From the NCBI RefSeq assembly GCF_030065675.1, contig NZ_JASJDK010000002.1, positions 1 to 64,000 of the forward strand: 64,000 nucleotides of DNA. Reading direction: 5' to 3'. This DNA is from Mastigocoleus sp. MO_188.B34 (lineage in GTDB: Bacteria; Cyanobacteriota; Cyanobacteriia; Cyanobacteriales; Nostocaceae). The translations under genes and the position numbers were made by a program. Positions 42,401 to 51,907 of this stretch are shown here, piece after piece. The notes beneath the pieces are model-generated. The model saw only the letters and a program-made list of their open reading frames with translations, did no database searches and was not told the DNA's origin. Every line of letters begins with the position of its first letter. Position 1 is the stretch's first letter.

Positions 42401-45035
42401 TATCAATGGTTCTAACTATGTTTCTCCTAAAACGAAACAAAGATTTATTGAAGCTTTACAGGATGGACATAAAGTTCAATTAGAACCAAATCAAATAGAA
42501 GTCAATCAAAAATCAGAAATAACTGAAACAGTACCTCAGAAATCACCTCAGCAACTATCTCAAGTTCCTCTAAAGAAACTTACTTTAAGTACAACTGAGG
42601 AAGAAAAAGTTCAGGAAACAATATCTGAAGCGGTACATAAGACAGAGAAAAAGATTAACCGAGATGTAAAAGCATCTCATCCATCTCCAGCAAATCAACC
42701 GAAAGTACCGGAACATCCACCCACATCAGTTTCTCAAGCAGCAGTTTCCAAAACTAACATGGAAAAACCAACACTAAACAAACAAGTAAATTACCAACAG
42801 ATTTTAGAAAGTTTAGAATATGTTCTCGAACAATTCCAGCAGAATCAAACTGAGAATTTACAAGTTCATGGATACTATTTGAACCATCAAGTGGAATATG
42901 TGAAAACTTTCTTCCAACTGATGCAACAACATAATGATTTACTTGCACAAAATAATACCCCACAACAAATAGCTGAGCTAAAATCCCAGTTGATGGAAAG
43001 TTTAGAGCGGAGCATGATGCAGTTCCACTCACAACAGGGAGATACTCTGCGAGTTCATGAGGAATATCTCAATCATCAAACAGAATATACCAAAAACTTC
43101 TTCCAACTAATTCAACAAGAATACGCTCGACTAATCAGTGCTGAAACTTCAGGTGAAACAAGTAAACTTACAGAGGGTGAAAGTGTAGTTAAGTTAGACA
43201 ATATCACCTCTCGCAAAGATACTTCTTCTCCCAGCATCCATAAAATTTGGGAAATTTCTTCCCCAGCAGAACCAGAAGTAGATTCTTTATCTAATAAAAA
43301 AGTATCGGAACAACAAGGTATTCCTGCTCCTGCTCCTAACAATGGCTATCAAAGTCAGATCAAAGATGTAAGTAGTATTGAAAGTTTAGCTGATAATGCT
43401 ACATCTGTTTGTGAAGATAAAGATGAAGTGAAAGTCGAACCAAAAGTTGAACTTGAACCGAAAGTTAAATCTGTTTTCCAGACACTAGAAGTTCAGGTTG
43501 TACCAACTAATCCTGTAAATACAGCTACTGAAATCGGTCAAACTCTTCTCAATATCACCAGCGAAAAAACAGGTTACCCGGTAGAAATGCTGGAGTTAGA
43601 CATGGATATGGAGGCTGATTTAGGTATCGATTCCATCAAACGGGTAGAAATTCTCGGAGCAATGCAGGAAATGTATCCCGATCTACCCCAAGCAAATTTA
43701 GAAGAGTTGGGTGACAAGCGGACAATCGGTGAAATTGTAGAATTTCTTCAAGCCCAAATATCCGGTAATGTATCGGTAGAAATAGAATTATCAGAAGTTA
43801 AACATCCCAAATTACAAGACTCAGTAACTACAGCACCAGTTACTGAAATGAAAGCCAGCGAGACTGCAGATATACCCACAAAATTTGCTGATACAGTAAT
43901 TGAGAACGATCTAGAAACAACACAAACAGAAAGTGAATTTCAACCCGAGGTTGAAAATACAGGTGAGATTGTAAAATCAAATAGTTCGGATATCGAAATT
44001 GCTTCCTTAGCCCAAACTCTGCTAGAAATTACCAGCGAGAAAACCGGTTATCCGGTAGAAATGCTGGAATTAGAGATGGACATGGAAGCAGACTTAGGGA
44101 TTGATTCCATCAAACGGGTAGAAATTTTGGGAGCAATGCAAGATAAGTATCCCGATCTACCTCAGGGTAATGTCGAAGAAGTGGGAGAACTAAGGACCAT
44201 AGGTCAAATTGTTGAATACATGGAAGCCTCACTCGGAGGTCAAAAAAAAAAGTCCCAACACAGTCAGTCTCAAGAATTAACTGAAACTCAAACAACTAAA
44301 ACCCAAAACAATCCCCTTCGTCGTCAAGTCAAACTTAGAATTTTACCCAGACCAGATTTTTTAGACTTTCAATTACCAGAGGGACACATCGCTTTAATTA
44401 CCGATGATGGTTCCCTCACTACCTCCAAATTAGTCCAATCCTTAATAGATTTTGGCTGGAAAATAGTAGTTTTAAGTTTCCCCCAATCCTTAATTTCTCA
44501 ACAGTCACCCTTACCAACAGGGGTCACCCGCATTACCTTAGAAGACTTAAGCGAACAGCATTTGCAACAACAACTGAAAGCAATCGCCATCAACTTCGGT
44601 AAAATCGGTACATTTATTCATCTCCATCCCATATTAGAAGTCAATCAAAACGGAAGAGTGTCCTACCTAGAAGAAGAAAAAGCAATTATCAAGCAAGTAT
44701 TTTTAATCGCCAAACATCTGAAAAAATCCCTCAACCAAACAGCCGATCGCGGACGCAGTTGTTTTTGTACGGTTGCTCGTTTGGATGGAGCATTTGGACT
44801 CGAACAGCAAGTTAGTTTTGGTCCCATAGCAGCAGGACTTTTCGGTTTAACCAAGACTTTAAATTGGGAATGGGAAAGAGTATTTTGTCGAGCGATCGAT
44901 TTGGGTCCGGAAATTAATGCGGAAAGCTCAGCACAATATATTCGTTCAGAATTACACGATCCAAATCGTTATATCACTGAGGTTGCTTACGGTAGACGCG
45001 GTAGGGTTACTTTGATTAGTGCGATTGGGGATTAG
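39465..45035 (+). CDS. hglE: Heterocyst glycolipid synthase, PfaA-like PKS: KS-AT-ACP-ACP-KR(N)
   Basis: A 1856-aa PUFA-synthase-like polyketide synthase. Ketosynthase (~50-510): DAACASSLAAL with the active Cys near 250, EAHGTGT, and the GHTKAAAG His. Acyltransferase (~620-960): GHSFGEL with the active Ser near 721. A linker (~1090-1260) carries two copies of a ~60-residue helical unit ending EYLNHQTEYTKNFFQL. Two ACPs follow with LGIDSIKRVE (Ser near 1388 and 1546). Residues ~1620-1850 are only the N-terminal, structural half of a ketoreductase; the catalytic half is in the next gene. It would build the long alkyl chain of the heterocyst glycolipid aglycone from malonyl units, with ACPs charged by HetI. 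hglE is the matching gene of the Anabaena island; the name rests on domains and context. Confidence 0.85.
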   Translation: MSGYSFNAALEELAAQINSCEQDLIRFIEEKKMVSDKSMPVDKMNRHLKDTPIAIIGMASLFPQARNLHEYWQNIVNKIDCITDIPESHWSVEDYYDPTQRNPEDKTYCKRGGFIPHVDFNPMEFGIPPSILEVTDVSQLLSLVIAKEAMENAGYGEKSQFNRENTGVVLGSAALKLGVPLSSRLQYPIWRKVLKSSGLSDEDTKRIIEKIQSAYVKWDENAFPGMLSNVVSGRIANRLNLGGLNCTVDAACASSLAALKLAIGELVEHRCDMMLTGGVDTDNSINAYISFSKTPAVSPGDKVKPFDSKSDGMMLGEGIGILVLKRLEDAVRDEDNIYAVIKGIGTSSDGRYKSIYAPRKEGQVKALERAYKDAGFASESVGLIEAHGTGTMAGDPTEFGSLHQFFSESDSKKQHIALGSVKSQIGHTKAAAGAASLIKTALALHHKVLPPTINIDEPNPKLDINNSSFYLNTQTRPWIRAEGEAPRRAGVSSFGFGGTNYHVVLEEYEAKQENAYRLHQPAGEVILFAQTPAKLVAICQETLAKLQSETGKTDYALLLEECRETSIPLEVARVGFVANSLVDACKLLKTTIDLLNKQPKVPSWEHPQGIFYRCSGIKLDGKVVALFSGQGSQYLEMGRELAMNFPELGQLYGYMDNLLLKDNLQSVSEIVFPRPVFDEKEKNAQSAALQRTEYAQPAIGMLSAGMYKIFQKAGFKSDFVAGHSFGELTALWAAGVLSEEDYCFLVKARGQAMAAPQDPNYDSGAMLAVKEELSKVETVLKQFPRVKIANLNSPRQVVLAGPTQEIKRVQQTLQNAGCTAILLPVSAAFHTSLIAFAQKSFAIATKSVEFKTPQIPVYTNVTGKQYSQQPADIQKNLENHLANSVLFKQEIENIYKQGGYCFVEFGPRKILTNLVKDILGENPHVAIAVNPSPRKSSDKCLREAFIQLRVVGLPLKNLDPYQLPEPIPAPKKNKQLTVSINGSNYVSPKTKQRFIEALQDGHKVQLEPNQIEVNQKSEITETVPQKSPQQLSQVPLKKLTLSTTEEEKVQETISEAVHKTEKKINRDVKASHPSPANQPKVPEHPPTSVSQAAVSKTNMEKPTLNKQVNYQQILESLEYVLEQFQQNQTENLQVHGYYLNHQVEYVKTFFQLMQQHNDLLAQNNTPQQIAELKSQLMESLERSMMQFHSQQGDTLRVHEEYLNHQTEYTKNFFQLIQQEYARLISAETSGETSKLTEGESVVKLDNITSRKDTSSPSIHKIWEISSPAEPEVDSLSNKKVSEQQGIPAPAPNNGYQSQIKDVSSIESLADNATSVCEDKDEVKVEPKVELEPKVKSVFQTLEVQVVPTNPVNTATEIGQTLLNITSEKTGYPVEMLELDMDMEADLGIDSIKRVEILGAMQEMYPDLPQANLEELGDKRTIGEIVEFLQAQISGNVSVEIELSEVKHPKLQDSVTTAPVTEMKASETADIPTKFADTVIENDLETTQTESEFQPEVENTGEIVKSNSSDIEIASLAQTLLEITSEKTGYPVEMLELEMDMEADLGIDSIKRVEILGAMQDKYPDLPQGNVEEVGELRTIGQIVEYMEASLGGQKKKSQHSQSQELTETQTTKTQNNPLRRQVKLRILPRPDFLDFQLPEGHIALITDDGSLTTSKLVQSLIDFGWKIVVLSFPQSLISQQSPLPTGVTRITLEDLSEQHLQQQLKAIAINFGKIGTFIHLHPILEVNQNGRVSYLEEEKAIIKQVFLIAKHLKKSLNQTADRGRSCFCTVARLDGAFGLEQQVSFGPIAAGLFGLTKTLNWEWERVFCRAIDLGPEINAESSAQYIRSELHDPNRYITEVAYGRRGRVTLISAIGD

Positions 45036-45203
45036 GGATAAGCGATTAGGTAATTGGTAATAAAAAACTCTTTACTCCCAACTGCTGTACGGACGCGACA
45101 TACACCCGAATTCTGTACAGACGCGTTAGCGCAGTGTAACCGCTAGGTTAACATGTCGCGTCTCTACAAATCCTTATAAATCGATAGCGTAAAATCCGAA
45201 ATC
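45036..45203. repeat. Repeat DNA separating the two halves of a ketoreductase
   Basis: A GATTGGGGATTAGGG-type STRR runs over the end of the hglE-like frame. Next comes a palindromic element with 10-bp inverted repeats GACGCGACAT (45092) and ATGTCGCGTC (45153) and the CTGTACAGACGCG motif also seen at 12600. No promoter is obvious. Confidence 0.75.
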
Positions 45204-46949
45204 ATGATTGCAACAACAACTCAAATTCATTCCTCATCAGTTTTTCTCGTTAGTGGTGGAGCTAAAGGTATTACAGCGAAATGTGTCATAAAACTAGCCC
45301 AACACCATGATTGTAAGTTTATTCTTTTGGGGCGATCGCAACTTTTGGATACCGAACCTGATTTTGCAATTGACTGCTATGAAGAAGCGGTATTAAAAAA
45401 ACGCATTATGGAGTATTTCCTCTCCCTAGGAGAGAAACCGACTCCCATGAGTGTGCAAAAAGCGTATAAAGAAATTACTTCTAGTCGAGAAATTAAAACA
45501 ACTATAGCTACAATTACAGAAGCAGGAGGTGAAGCAGAATACCTCAGCGTTGATGTTACTGATGTTGATGCTTTAAAGACAAAAATTGCAACTATTAGCG
45601 AGCGCATCGGAGCAATTACAGGTATCATTCATGGAGCGGGAAACTTAGCTGACAAGTTAATTGAAAAGAAAACTCCAGAGGATTTCGAGAAGGTTTACAA
45701 TGCCAAGGTTAAAGGATTAGAAAATCTTCTCGCTTGTGTGGAAACAACTCAATTAGAGCATTTAGTTTTATTTTCCTCCGTGGCGGGATTTTACGGTAAT
45801 ATCGGTCAAACTGATTATGCGATCGCGAATGAAATCCTAAATAAATCAGCCCATCAAATTAAACAACGTTACCCATCATGTCATGTAGTTGCAATTAACT
45901 GGGGTGGTTGGGACAGTGGAATGGTAACCCCAGAGTTAAAGAAAGAGTTCGCTCGTCGGGGTGTGGAAATATTACCGGTTGAAGTTGGTACGCAAATGTT
46001 GGTTGAAGAGTTAGATCCTGTCAATCATCAAACAGCGCAGGTTGTGATTGGTAGTCCCATTACACCACCACCTATACCTTTAGATACGCAAACAAAAACC
46101 TATCGAATTCATCGTCAACTCCACCGTGTAGAAAACCCATTTGTGGAAGACCATATCGTGGGAGGTAAGCCAGTTTTACCGGCGACTTGTGCGGTATCGT
46201 GGATTATTAATGCTTGCGAACAATTATATCCTGGCTATAAGTTTTTTACCTACAAAGACTTCAAGGTTTTGAAGGGAATTTCTTTTAATGAAACTTTAGC
46301 GAATGAATATATCCTGGAAATAAAAGAACTTTCTAAAGTTGATAGCGAAGAGATTATTTTTCAAGCAAAAATCTTGAGTTACAATCAAATAGGAAAAATA
46401 AATTATAACTTTAGTATTTCCGAGATTCATTTAGTTAAACAACTTCCCGAACGTCCGACTTACGAGTCATTAAATCTTAATTCCGATAACATTATTACTA
46501 TTATAGGTGATGATTTTTATCAGCAAGGAAAGTCGGAAATTTTCCCCTTATTTCATGGACTTGCATTTCAAGGAATTACAAAAGTCTTAAATATTAGTCC
46601 GAAAAAAATTACTACTGAATGTGTTTGGAAAGGTATATCGGACGAACAAAAGGGTCAATTCCCTGTGATGAGGGTAAATCCCTATTCAATTGATTTAAGT
46701 ACCCATCCTTTATGGATTTGGATTCAGTATTACCATCAGGAAGTTTGTTTACCCGCAGGCTTGCAAACATATAAGCAATTCGCGCCAACACCAATAAATA
46801 AACCGTTTTACGTTTCTTGTGAAGTGAAAACTAAAACAGCAAGTAGCATTAGTGCTGATTATATAGTTCATGACGAACAAGGATTAGTATATTCATACCT
46901 TTTAAATACCAAAGGAACTATCATACCTACTGAATCAATTAATAAGTAA
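45204..46949 (+). CDS. Ketoreductase (catalytic half) plus dehydratase of the hgl synthase
   Basis: A 581-aa protein. Residues ~12-270 are the catalytic SDR half of a polyketide ketoreductase: FLVSGGAKGITAKC (NADPH loop), and LFSSVAGFYGNIGQTDYAIANEIL with the Ser and Tyr. Residues ~305-575 are a hot-dog dehydratase of the PUFA/PKS type (VENPFVEDHIVGGKPVLPATCAV, catalytic His in DHIVGGKPVLP). Together with the structural KR half at the end of hglE it would reduce and dehydrate the beta-keto chain. The gene follows hglE by 168 bp on the same strand, so co-transcription is likely. The Anabaena name for this part (hglF or hglD) is not certain to me, so no symbol is given. Confidence 0.85.
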   Translation: MIATTTQIHSSSVFLVSGGAKGITAKCVIKLAQHHDCKFILLGRSQLLDTEPDFAIDCYEEAVLKKRIMEYFLSLGEKPTPMSVQKAYKEITSSREIKTTIATITEAGGEAEYLSVDVTDVDALKTKIATISERIGAITGIIHGAGNLADKLIEKKTPEDFEKVYNAKVKGLENLLACVETTQLEHLVLFSSVAGFYGNIGQTDYAIANEILNKSAHQIKQRYPSCHVVAINWGGWDSGMVTPELKKEFARRGVEILPVEVGTQMLVEELDPVNHQTAQVVIGSPITPPPIPLDTQTKTYRIHRQLHRVENPFVEDHIVGGKPVLPATCAVSWIINACEQLYPGYKFFTYKDFKVLKGISFNETLANEYILEIKELSKVDSEEIIFQAKILSYNQIGKINYNFSISEIHLVKQLPERPTYESLNLNSDNIITIIGDDFYQQGKSEIFPLFHGLAFQGITKVLNISPKKITTECVWKGISDEQKGQFPVMRVNPYSIDLSTHPLWIWIQYYHQEVCLPAGLQTYKQFAPTPINKPFYVSCEVKTKTASSISADYIVHDEQGLVYSYLLNTKGTIIPTESINK

Positions 46950-47080
46950 TAAGTAATAAGTAATGAGTAATGAGTAATGAGTTAAAAAGAAGAAACAATA
47001 AGTAATGTTTTTCATTTTCATTCAATTACAAATTACGAATTACAAATTACCCATTACCAACTACCCATTACCCAATCCCC
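46945..47080. repeat. TAATAAG/TAATGAG short tandem repeats
   Basis: Heptamer repeats (AGTAATA, AGTAATG) begin at the stop codon of the KR-DH gene and pass into ACCCATTACC-type units. They fill most of the gap before the next synthase gene. Confidence 0.75.
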
Positions 47081-47089
47081 AAATTTATT

Positions 47090-50000
47090 ATGGAAAAAAT
47101 TGCAATAATTGGCTATTCATGTCTGTTCCCTGGTGCAAAAAATCCGGAAGAGTTTTGGCAAAATCTTATTAATAATCGAGATTCAACTTCATCTATTACT
47201 TCTGAGGAGATGGGGATAGATCCGAATATTTTTTATCATCCCAAAAAAGGTGAAGCCGATAAAATTTATTCTTTAAAAGGTGCATTTATTCGTAATTTTG
47301 AGTTTGACTCCAATGGGTATAGTTTACCGGGAGAGTTTTTAGAAAGCTTAGATGACACCTTTAAATGGTCGCTCCAAGTTGCAAAACAAGCTTTACAACA
47401 TAGTGGTTATTTAAATCAAACTTCTTTACTTGCTAAATGTGGGGTAATTTTAGGTACCCTTTCCTTACCAACAAAATCTTCTAATCAATTATTTGCTCCC
47501 ATCTATGAGCAGGTGCTTGGATCTGCACTCAAAGAACTTTTACAAGATGAAAACTTTAATTTAGCTTCCGTAGAAAAATTAAAAAGACCTGAAAGTTTAA
47601 ATTCAACTTCAAATTCAAATTCAAATTTAAATTCAAACTCAAACTACAATGCAATGGTTTCTGGTTTACCAGCAGCGATCGTTGCTCAAGCTTTGTCTCT
47701 TTCAGATATCCATTTTTCCCTTGATGCTGCTTGCTCTTCTCCATTGTATGCAACTAAATTAGCGTCCCATTATTTATGGACACATAAAGCCGATTTAATG
47801 ATTGCTGGGGGTATTAGCTGCGCAGATCCGCTATTCTTACGAATGCTGTTTTCGGGAATTCAAGGTTATCCGGAAAACGATTTTAGCCGTCCTTTAGATA
47901 AAAATTCCCGGGGTTTAGCTACCGCTGATGGTGTAGGAATGGTAGTTCTCAAACGTCATAGCGATGCAATTCGAGATGGCGATCGCATTTATGGAGTTAT
48001 CTGCGGTAATGGTCTTTCTAACGATGGTAAGGGTAAACATTTGCTCAGTCCCAATTCTAAAGGACAAGAATTGGCGTTTGAAAGAGCTTACCAAGAAGCA
48101 CAACTAGATCCAAAAAGTATTGATTATTTGGAATGTCATGCAACTGGTACTTTACTCGGAGATACCACTGAATGTAATTCCGTAGAAAACTTTTTCGGTA
48201 AACATCAAGCGAGTCCACTGATAGGTTCTGTCAAAAGCAATGTGGGTCATTTACTTACTGCTGCTGCTTCTGTCAGTTTGATTAAAGTTCTTTTGAGTAT
48301 GTCGAAGGGAGTGATCCCAGCGACTATCAATATTGATCAACCTATGGGTGAAGAGAATCAAGTAATTTCGCCCCAAAGTATTGTTACCAGTAATACTAAT
48401 TGGTCAGAGAGTAGAAGTGTGAAAAGGGCTGGTATTAGTGCTTTTGGTTTGGGTGGTACTAATGCTCATATGATTCTCGAGCAGGGAAATTCAGAGACGC
48501 TAGTTAATGGGGAAGAACCACTGAAGCTAGCGAAAATGGCGATCGTGGGAATGGATACCTTTTTTGGCGGTTGCGATGGTTTAGATGCTTTTGAACGCAG
48601 TATATATGAGGGAAAACAGCATTTTGTTCCCTTACCTCCAAAAAGATGGCATGGAGTTGAAAATCAAACTGAATTGCTGAAAAAGTATAATTTTCCCCAA
48701 GGGAAAGCGCCGATGGGTGCTTACATTGAAGACTTTGAAATTGATACTGTCTCCAGCAAAATTCCACCCAACGAACTAGACAAACTTAACCAACAACAAC
48801 TTTTATTACTCAAAGTTGCTCAACGCGCCTTAAAAGATGCAGATATCAATCCAGGTAGCAATGTTGCAGTTTTAATCGCTAGCGAAACAGAACTTTCGGT
48901 TCACCAATTACAACAAAGATGGAATTTAGCTTGGGAGATTAAGGAAGGCTTAATTGCTGGAGAAATTTCCTTAGATACCGATAAAATTAACCAATTAGAA
49001 ACGATTATTAAAGATGGTATTCATAATCCGGTAGATAGCAGCGAATACGTCAGTTATATTGCTAATATTATGGCGAGTCGGATTTCTGCTTTATGGGATT
49101 TTACCGCTCCGACATTTACTATTAGTGCTGGTGAAAATTCTACCTTTAAGGTTTTAGAAGTTGCACAACACCTGTTAACTACCGGAGAAGCTGACGCTGT
49201 CTTAGTCGGTGCAGTTGATTTAGCTGGTGGTTTAGAGAATGTTTTGCTTCGGAATCAACAAGCGAAGGTCAATGATAATGTTAACACTTGTTCTTTTGAT
49301 ACTAAAGCTACTGGTTGGATCGTAGGTGAAGGTGCGGGTGCTGTTGTTCTCAAACGTCATGAAATCGCCAAACAGGAGAATCAGCGGATCTATGCATTAA
49401 TTGATGCAATTAGTTTTGCACAGCAACACCCACAAGAAAATTTAGTAACTGATAAAAATCTATTAACTGACAAGAATCCAGAAACGGTTCAGCAAGTATG
49501 TGAAAAAGCTTGCAATCTTGCTGGAATTACACCATCCCAAGTTGAATATTTGGAAGTTTTTGCTAGCGGTATTCCCGAAGCAGATCAAGCAGAAATTACG
49601 GGTTTAATTGGAGCTTATCCCAAAGTTGGAAATGAATTAACTTGTGCAATTGGTACGGTTAAAGCTAATATCGGTCACACCTATGTAGCCTCGGGAATTG
49701 CTAGTTTAATTAAAACCGCTTTGTGCTTATATTATCGATATATTCCCGCAATTCCCAAATGGTCTGGTGTCAAAGAGGAAAAAATCTGGTCGGGTAGTCC
49801 GTTCTATGTCGCTTCAGAATCAAGACCTTGGTTCGTTGGTAAACAAGCAAGCAAAAGAATTGCAGCTATTAATAGTATGGGAAGCGATGGGAATTACGCC
49901 CATATAATTCTTTCCGAAGAACCTGAACAAACAAAACGCAGCAGTAATTATTTACAAAAAACACCCTTTTATCTCTTCCCGATCGCAGGTGAAAATCGCG

Positions 50001-51907
50001 AGCTATTAATAGCTAAGGTCGAAGAATTACAAAATACTATTGATAATGCAGATAATCTTGCTGCAGTTGCAAATCAAACTTTTCATAAATTTCAACAATA
50101 TTCCCACAAAAGCTACACTGTAGGGATTTTGGGACGGAATCACCAAGAATTAACCAGAGAGTTAAGAGCCGCAATTAAAGGAATTAACCTCGCATTTGAA
50201 AAGGGTGAAGATTGGCAAACACCTTTAGGTAGTTACTTTACAGCCCAACCCTTAGGAAAACAAGGAGAAATTGCTTTTGTTTATCCTGCTGCGGTTAATT
50301 CCTATATCGGTATCGGTCGCGATTTGTTCCGTTTATTTCCCAAAACCCATGATGACTTAGCAATAAAAAGTGCTGATAGTGTTGCTGCTGATGTTTCCAG
50401 TATGGTCTTTCCTCGCAGCTTAAATAAATTATCCATGAGACAGCTGGAAAAACTCGAACAGCAACTTTTAGAGGATTCCTCAGCCATCTTTGAAACTGAT
50501 ATCACATTTGCTAAATTAATTACTAGGATTATCCGTGAAGACTTCCAAATAAAACCCCGATTTGCCTTCGGTTATAGTCTAGGCGAAACCAGTATGATGT
50601 CTGCGATTGGCGTCTGGAATGACTTCAATCAAGCCATCAAATCCTTCCATTCCTCTCCACTATTTAGTAATAGATTATCCGGTGCTAAAAACGCCGTACG
50701 GGAATACTGGGGATTACCACCTCAAAAGCAATCTTTAAATCGAGAGCAAAACCTTTGGGGTAACTATGTTTTAATGACAACTCCAGAACAACTGAGAAAA
50801 TTCCTCCAATACGAAAAGTACGCCTATTTAACTCAAATTAATACCCCAGAAGAAGTCATTATTGCAGGAGATCCTAAAGCTTGCGAACGAGTTATTAAAA
50901 CCTTAGGTTGTAACGCCTTTCGCGCTCCCTTCGACCACGTAATCCACTGCGAAGCGATGCATTCTGAATATGGCGAAATCACCAGGGTTCATAGATTACC
51001 AGTTGCAGAAAATATATCTGATATTACCCTGTATTCTTCTGCTAAATACGCCCCAATAGCCATTGAAAGCAACACAATAGCCGAGAGTATCGCTCAAGGT
51101 TTATCGCAACAAATAGATTTTCCCAAACTCGTCAATCGTATTTATAAAGACGGAGCCAAAATATTTATCGAAACCGGTGCAGGTAACGTTTGTTCGCGAT
51201 GGATTGACAAAATTCTCAATAACCAACCACACGTTTGTGTCTCCCTTAACCGCAGGGGTTTAGACGACCGTACAGGATTAATTAAAGCACTAGCAAAACT
51301 CTTAAGTCATCAAATATCTATGGATTTATCGCCACTTTACAGTCAAACAGAAGAAACCAGCAAAAAATCAAAATTGACACTACGAAAAGTTACCTTGGGA
51401 GGGGAGAGTTTTACTGAGAAGATTTTAACAGCAGAAAACAGAAAACTCTTTCAGAATATCCTTAAAAAACAAACCGTTAAAAAACAAGCAAAATCAAAAA
51501 TCACTCAAGAGACGATAAACACAAGCACCATTCCCGCAAACAAAAAAACTCAACCCACTCCATCATTGAGCAAAAAACAATCTGCATCTCCAACCAAGCT
51601 TGAGAAATCGCCAATGAATAATCTTTCCAGTGCAAATACCTCCAGTAAAAACGTCTCCAGCACAATAGTCAAAGCGATCGCCAAAAAATCCGAAATTCCA
51701 TCTCGTCCAATCGAGCAGAAACTAGCCCATACAGTCAAGCTCTCTAACTCAAATAAATCTCAATATCAACAATTAACTACCAACAACTCATTAGCGAAAA
51801 AAACCCATAGATCTTTCCTTAAATCTCGACATGAATTCAGCCAACAAATTGGTGACATTATTCAATTGCAACTAATTTGTGCAGAACATCTATTGAGTAA
51901 GGAGTAA
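47090..51907 (+). CDS. hglC: Hgl synthase subunit, PfaC-like: KS-CLF-AT
   Basis: A 1605-aa protein. The first ketosynthase (~1-470) has the active Cys in DAACSSPLYATKLA (near 213), ECHATGT and SNVGHLLTAAA. The second (~495-960) lacks the Cys: the site reads ISAGENSTFKVL, so it is a chain-length-factor-like partner. An acyltransferase-like domain (~1080-1480) has GYSLGETSMMS with the Ser near 1161. The last ~125 residues are Lys/Ser/Thr-rich and disordered. It would extend and set the chain length of the glycolipid alcohol together with HglE. In Anabaena I recall these domains as more than one gene (hglD and hglC), so this may be a fused form; the symbol is tentative. A hexanucleotide repeat inside KS1 adds an Asn/Ser run at ~173-187. 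Confidence 0.8.
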   Translation: MEKIAIIGYSCLFPGAKNPEEFWQNLINNRDSTSSITSEEMGIDPNIFYHPKKGEADKIYSLKGAFIRNFEFDSNGYSLPGEFLESLDDTFKWSLQVAKQALQHSGYLNQTSLLAKCGVILGTLSLPTKSSNQLFAPIYEQVLGSALKELLQDENFNLASVEKLKRPESLNSTSNSNSNLNSNSNYNAMVSGLPAAIVAQALSLSDIHFSLDAACSSPLYATKLASHYLWTHKADLMIAGGISCADPLFLRMLFSGIQGYPENDFSRPLDKNSRGLATADGVGMVVLKRHSDAIRDGDRIYGVICGNGLSNDGKGKHLLSPNSKGQELAFERAYQEAQLDPKSIDYLECHATGTLLGDTTECNSVENFFGKHQASPLIGSVKSNVGHLLTAAASVSLIKVLLSMSKGVIPATINIDQPMGEENQVISPQSIVTSNTNWSESRSVKRAGISAFGLGGTNAHMILEQGNSETLVNGEEPLKLAKMAIVGMDTFFGGCDGLDAFERSIYEGKQHFVPLPPKRWHGVENQTELLKKYNFPQGKAPMGAYIEDFEIDTVSSKIPPNELDKLNQQQLLLLKVAQRALKDADINPGSNVAVLIASETELSVHQLQQRWNLAWEIKEGLIAGEISLDTDKINQLETIIKDGIHNPVDSSEYVSYIANIMASRISALWDFTAPTFTISAGENSTFKVLEVAQHLLTTGEADAVLVGAVDLAGGLENVLLRNQQAKVNDNVNTCSFDTKATGWIVGEGAGAVVLKRHEIAKQENQRIYALIDAISFAQQHPQENLVTDKNLLTDKNPETVQQVCEKACNLAGITPSQVEYLEVFASGIPEADQAEITGLIGAYPKVGNELTCAIGTVKANIGHTYVASGIASLIKTALCLYYRYIPAIPKWSGVKEEKIWSGSPFYVASESRPWFVGKQASKRIAAINSMGSDGNYAHIILSEEPEQTKRSSNYLQKTPFYLFPIAGENRELLIAKVEELQNTIDNADNLAAVANQTFHKFQQYSHKSYTVGILGRNHQELTRELRAAIKGINLAFEKGEDWQTPLGSYFTAQPLGKQGEIAFVYPAAVNSYIGIGRDLFRLFPKTHDDLAIKSADSVAADVSSMVFPRSLNKLSMRQLEKLEQQLLEDSSAIFETDITFAKLITRIIREDFQIKPRFAFGYSLGETSMMSAIGVWNDFNQAIKSFHSSPLFSNRLSGAKNAVREYWGLPPQKQSLNREQNLWGNYVLMTTPEQLRKFLQYEKYAYLTQINTPEEVIIAGDPKACERVIKTLGCNAFRAPFDHVIHCEAMHSEYGEITRVHRLPVAENISDITLYSSAKYAPIAIESNTIAESIAQGLSQQIDFPKLVNRIYKDGAKIFIETGAGNVCSRWIDKILNNQPHVCVSLNRRGLDDRTGLIKALAKLLSHQISMDLSPLYSQTEETSKKSKLTLRKVTLGGESFTEKILTAENRKLFQNILKKQTVKKQAKSKITQETINTSTIPANKKTQPTPSLSKKQSASPTKLEKSPMNNLSSANTSSKNVSSTIVKAIAKKSEIPSRPIEQKLAHTVKLSNSNKSQYQQLTTNNSLAKKTHRSFLKSRHEFSQQIGDIIQLQLICAEHLLSKE
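47596..47650 (+). repeat. Hexanucleotide microsatellite inside the KS coding frame
   Basis: About eight degenerate copies of TCAAAT/TCAAAC encode NSTSNSNSNLNSNSN, just before the MVSGLPAAIVAQ segment that leads into the active-site strand. The frame is kept because the unit is 6 bp. Confidence 0.8.
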
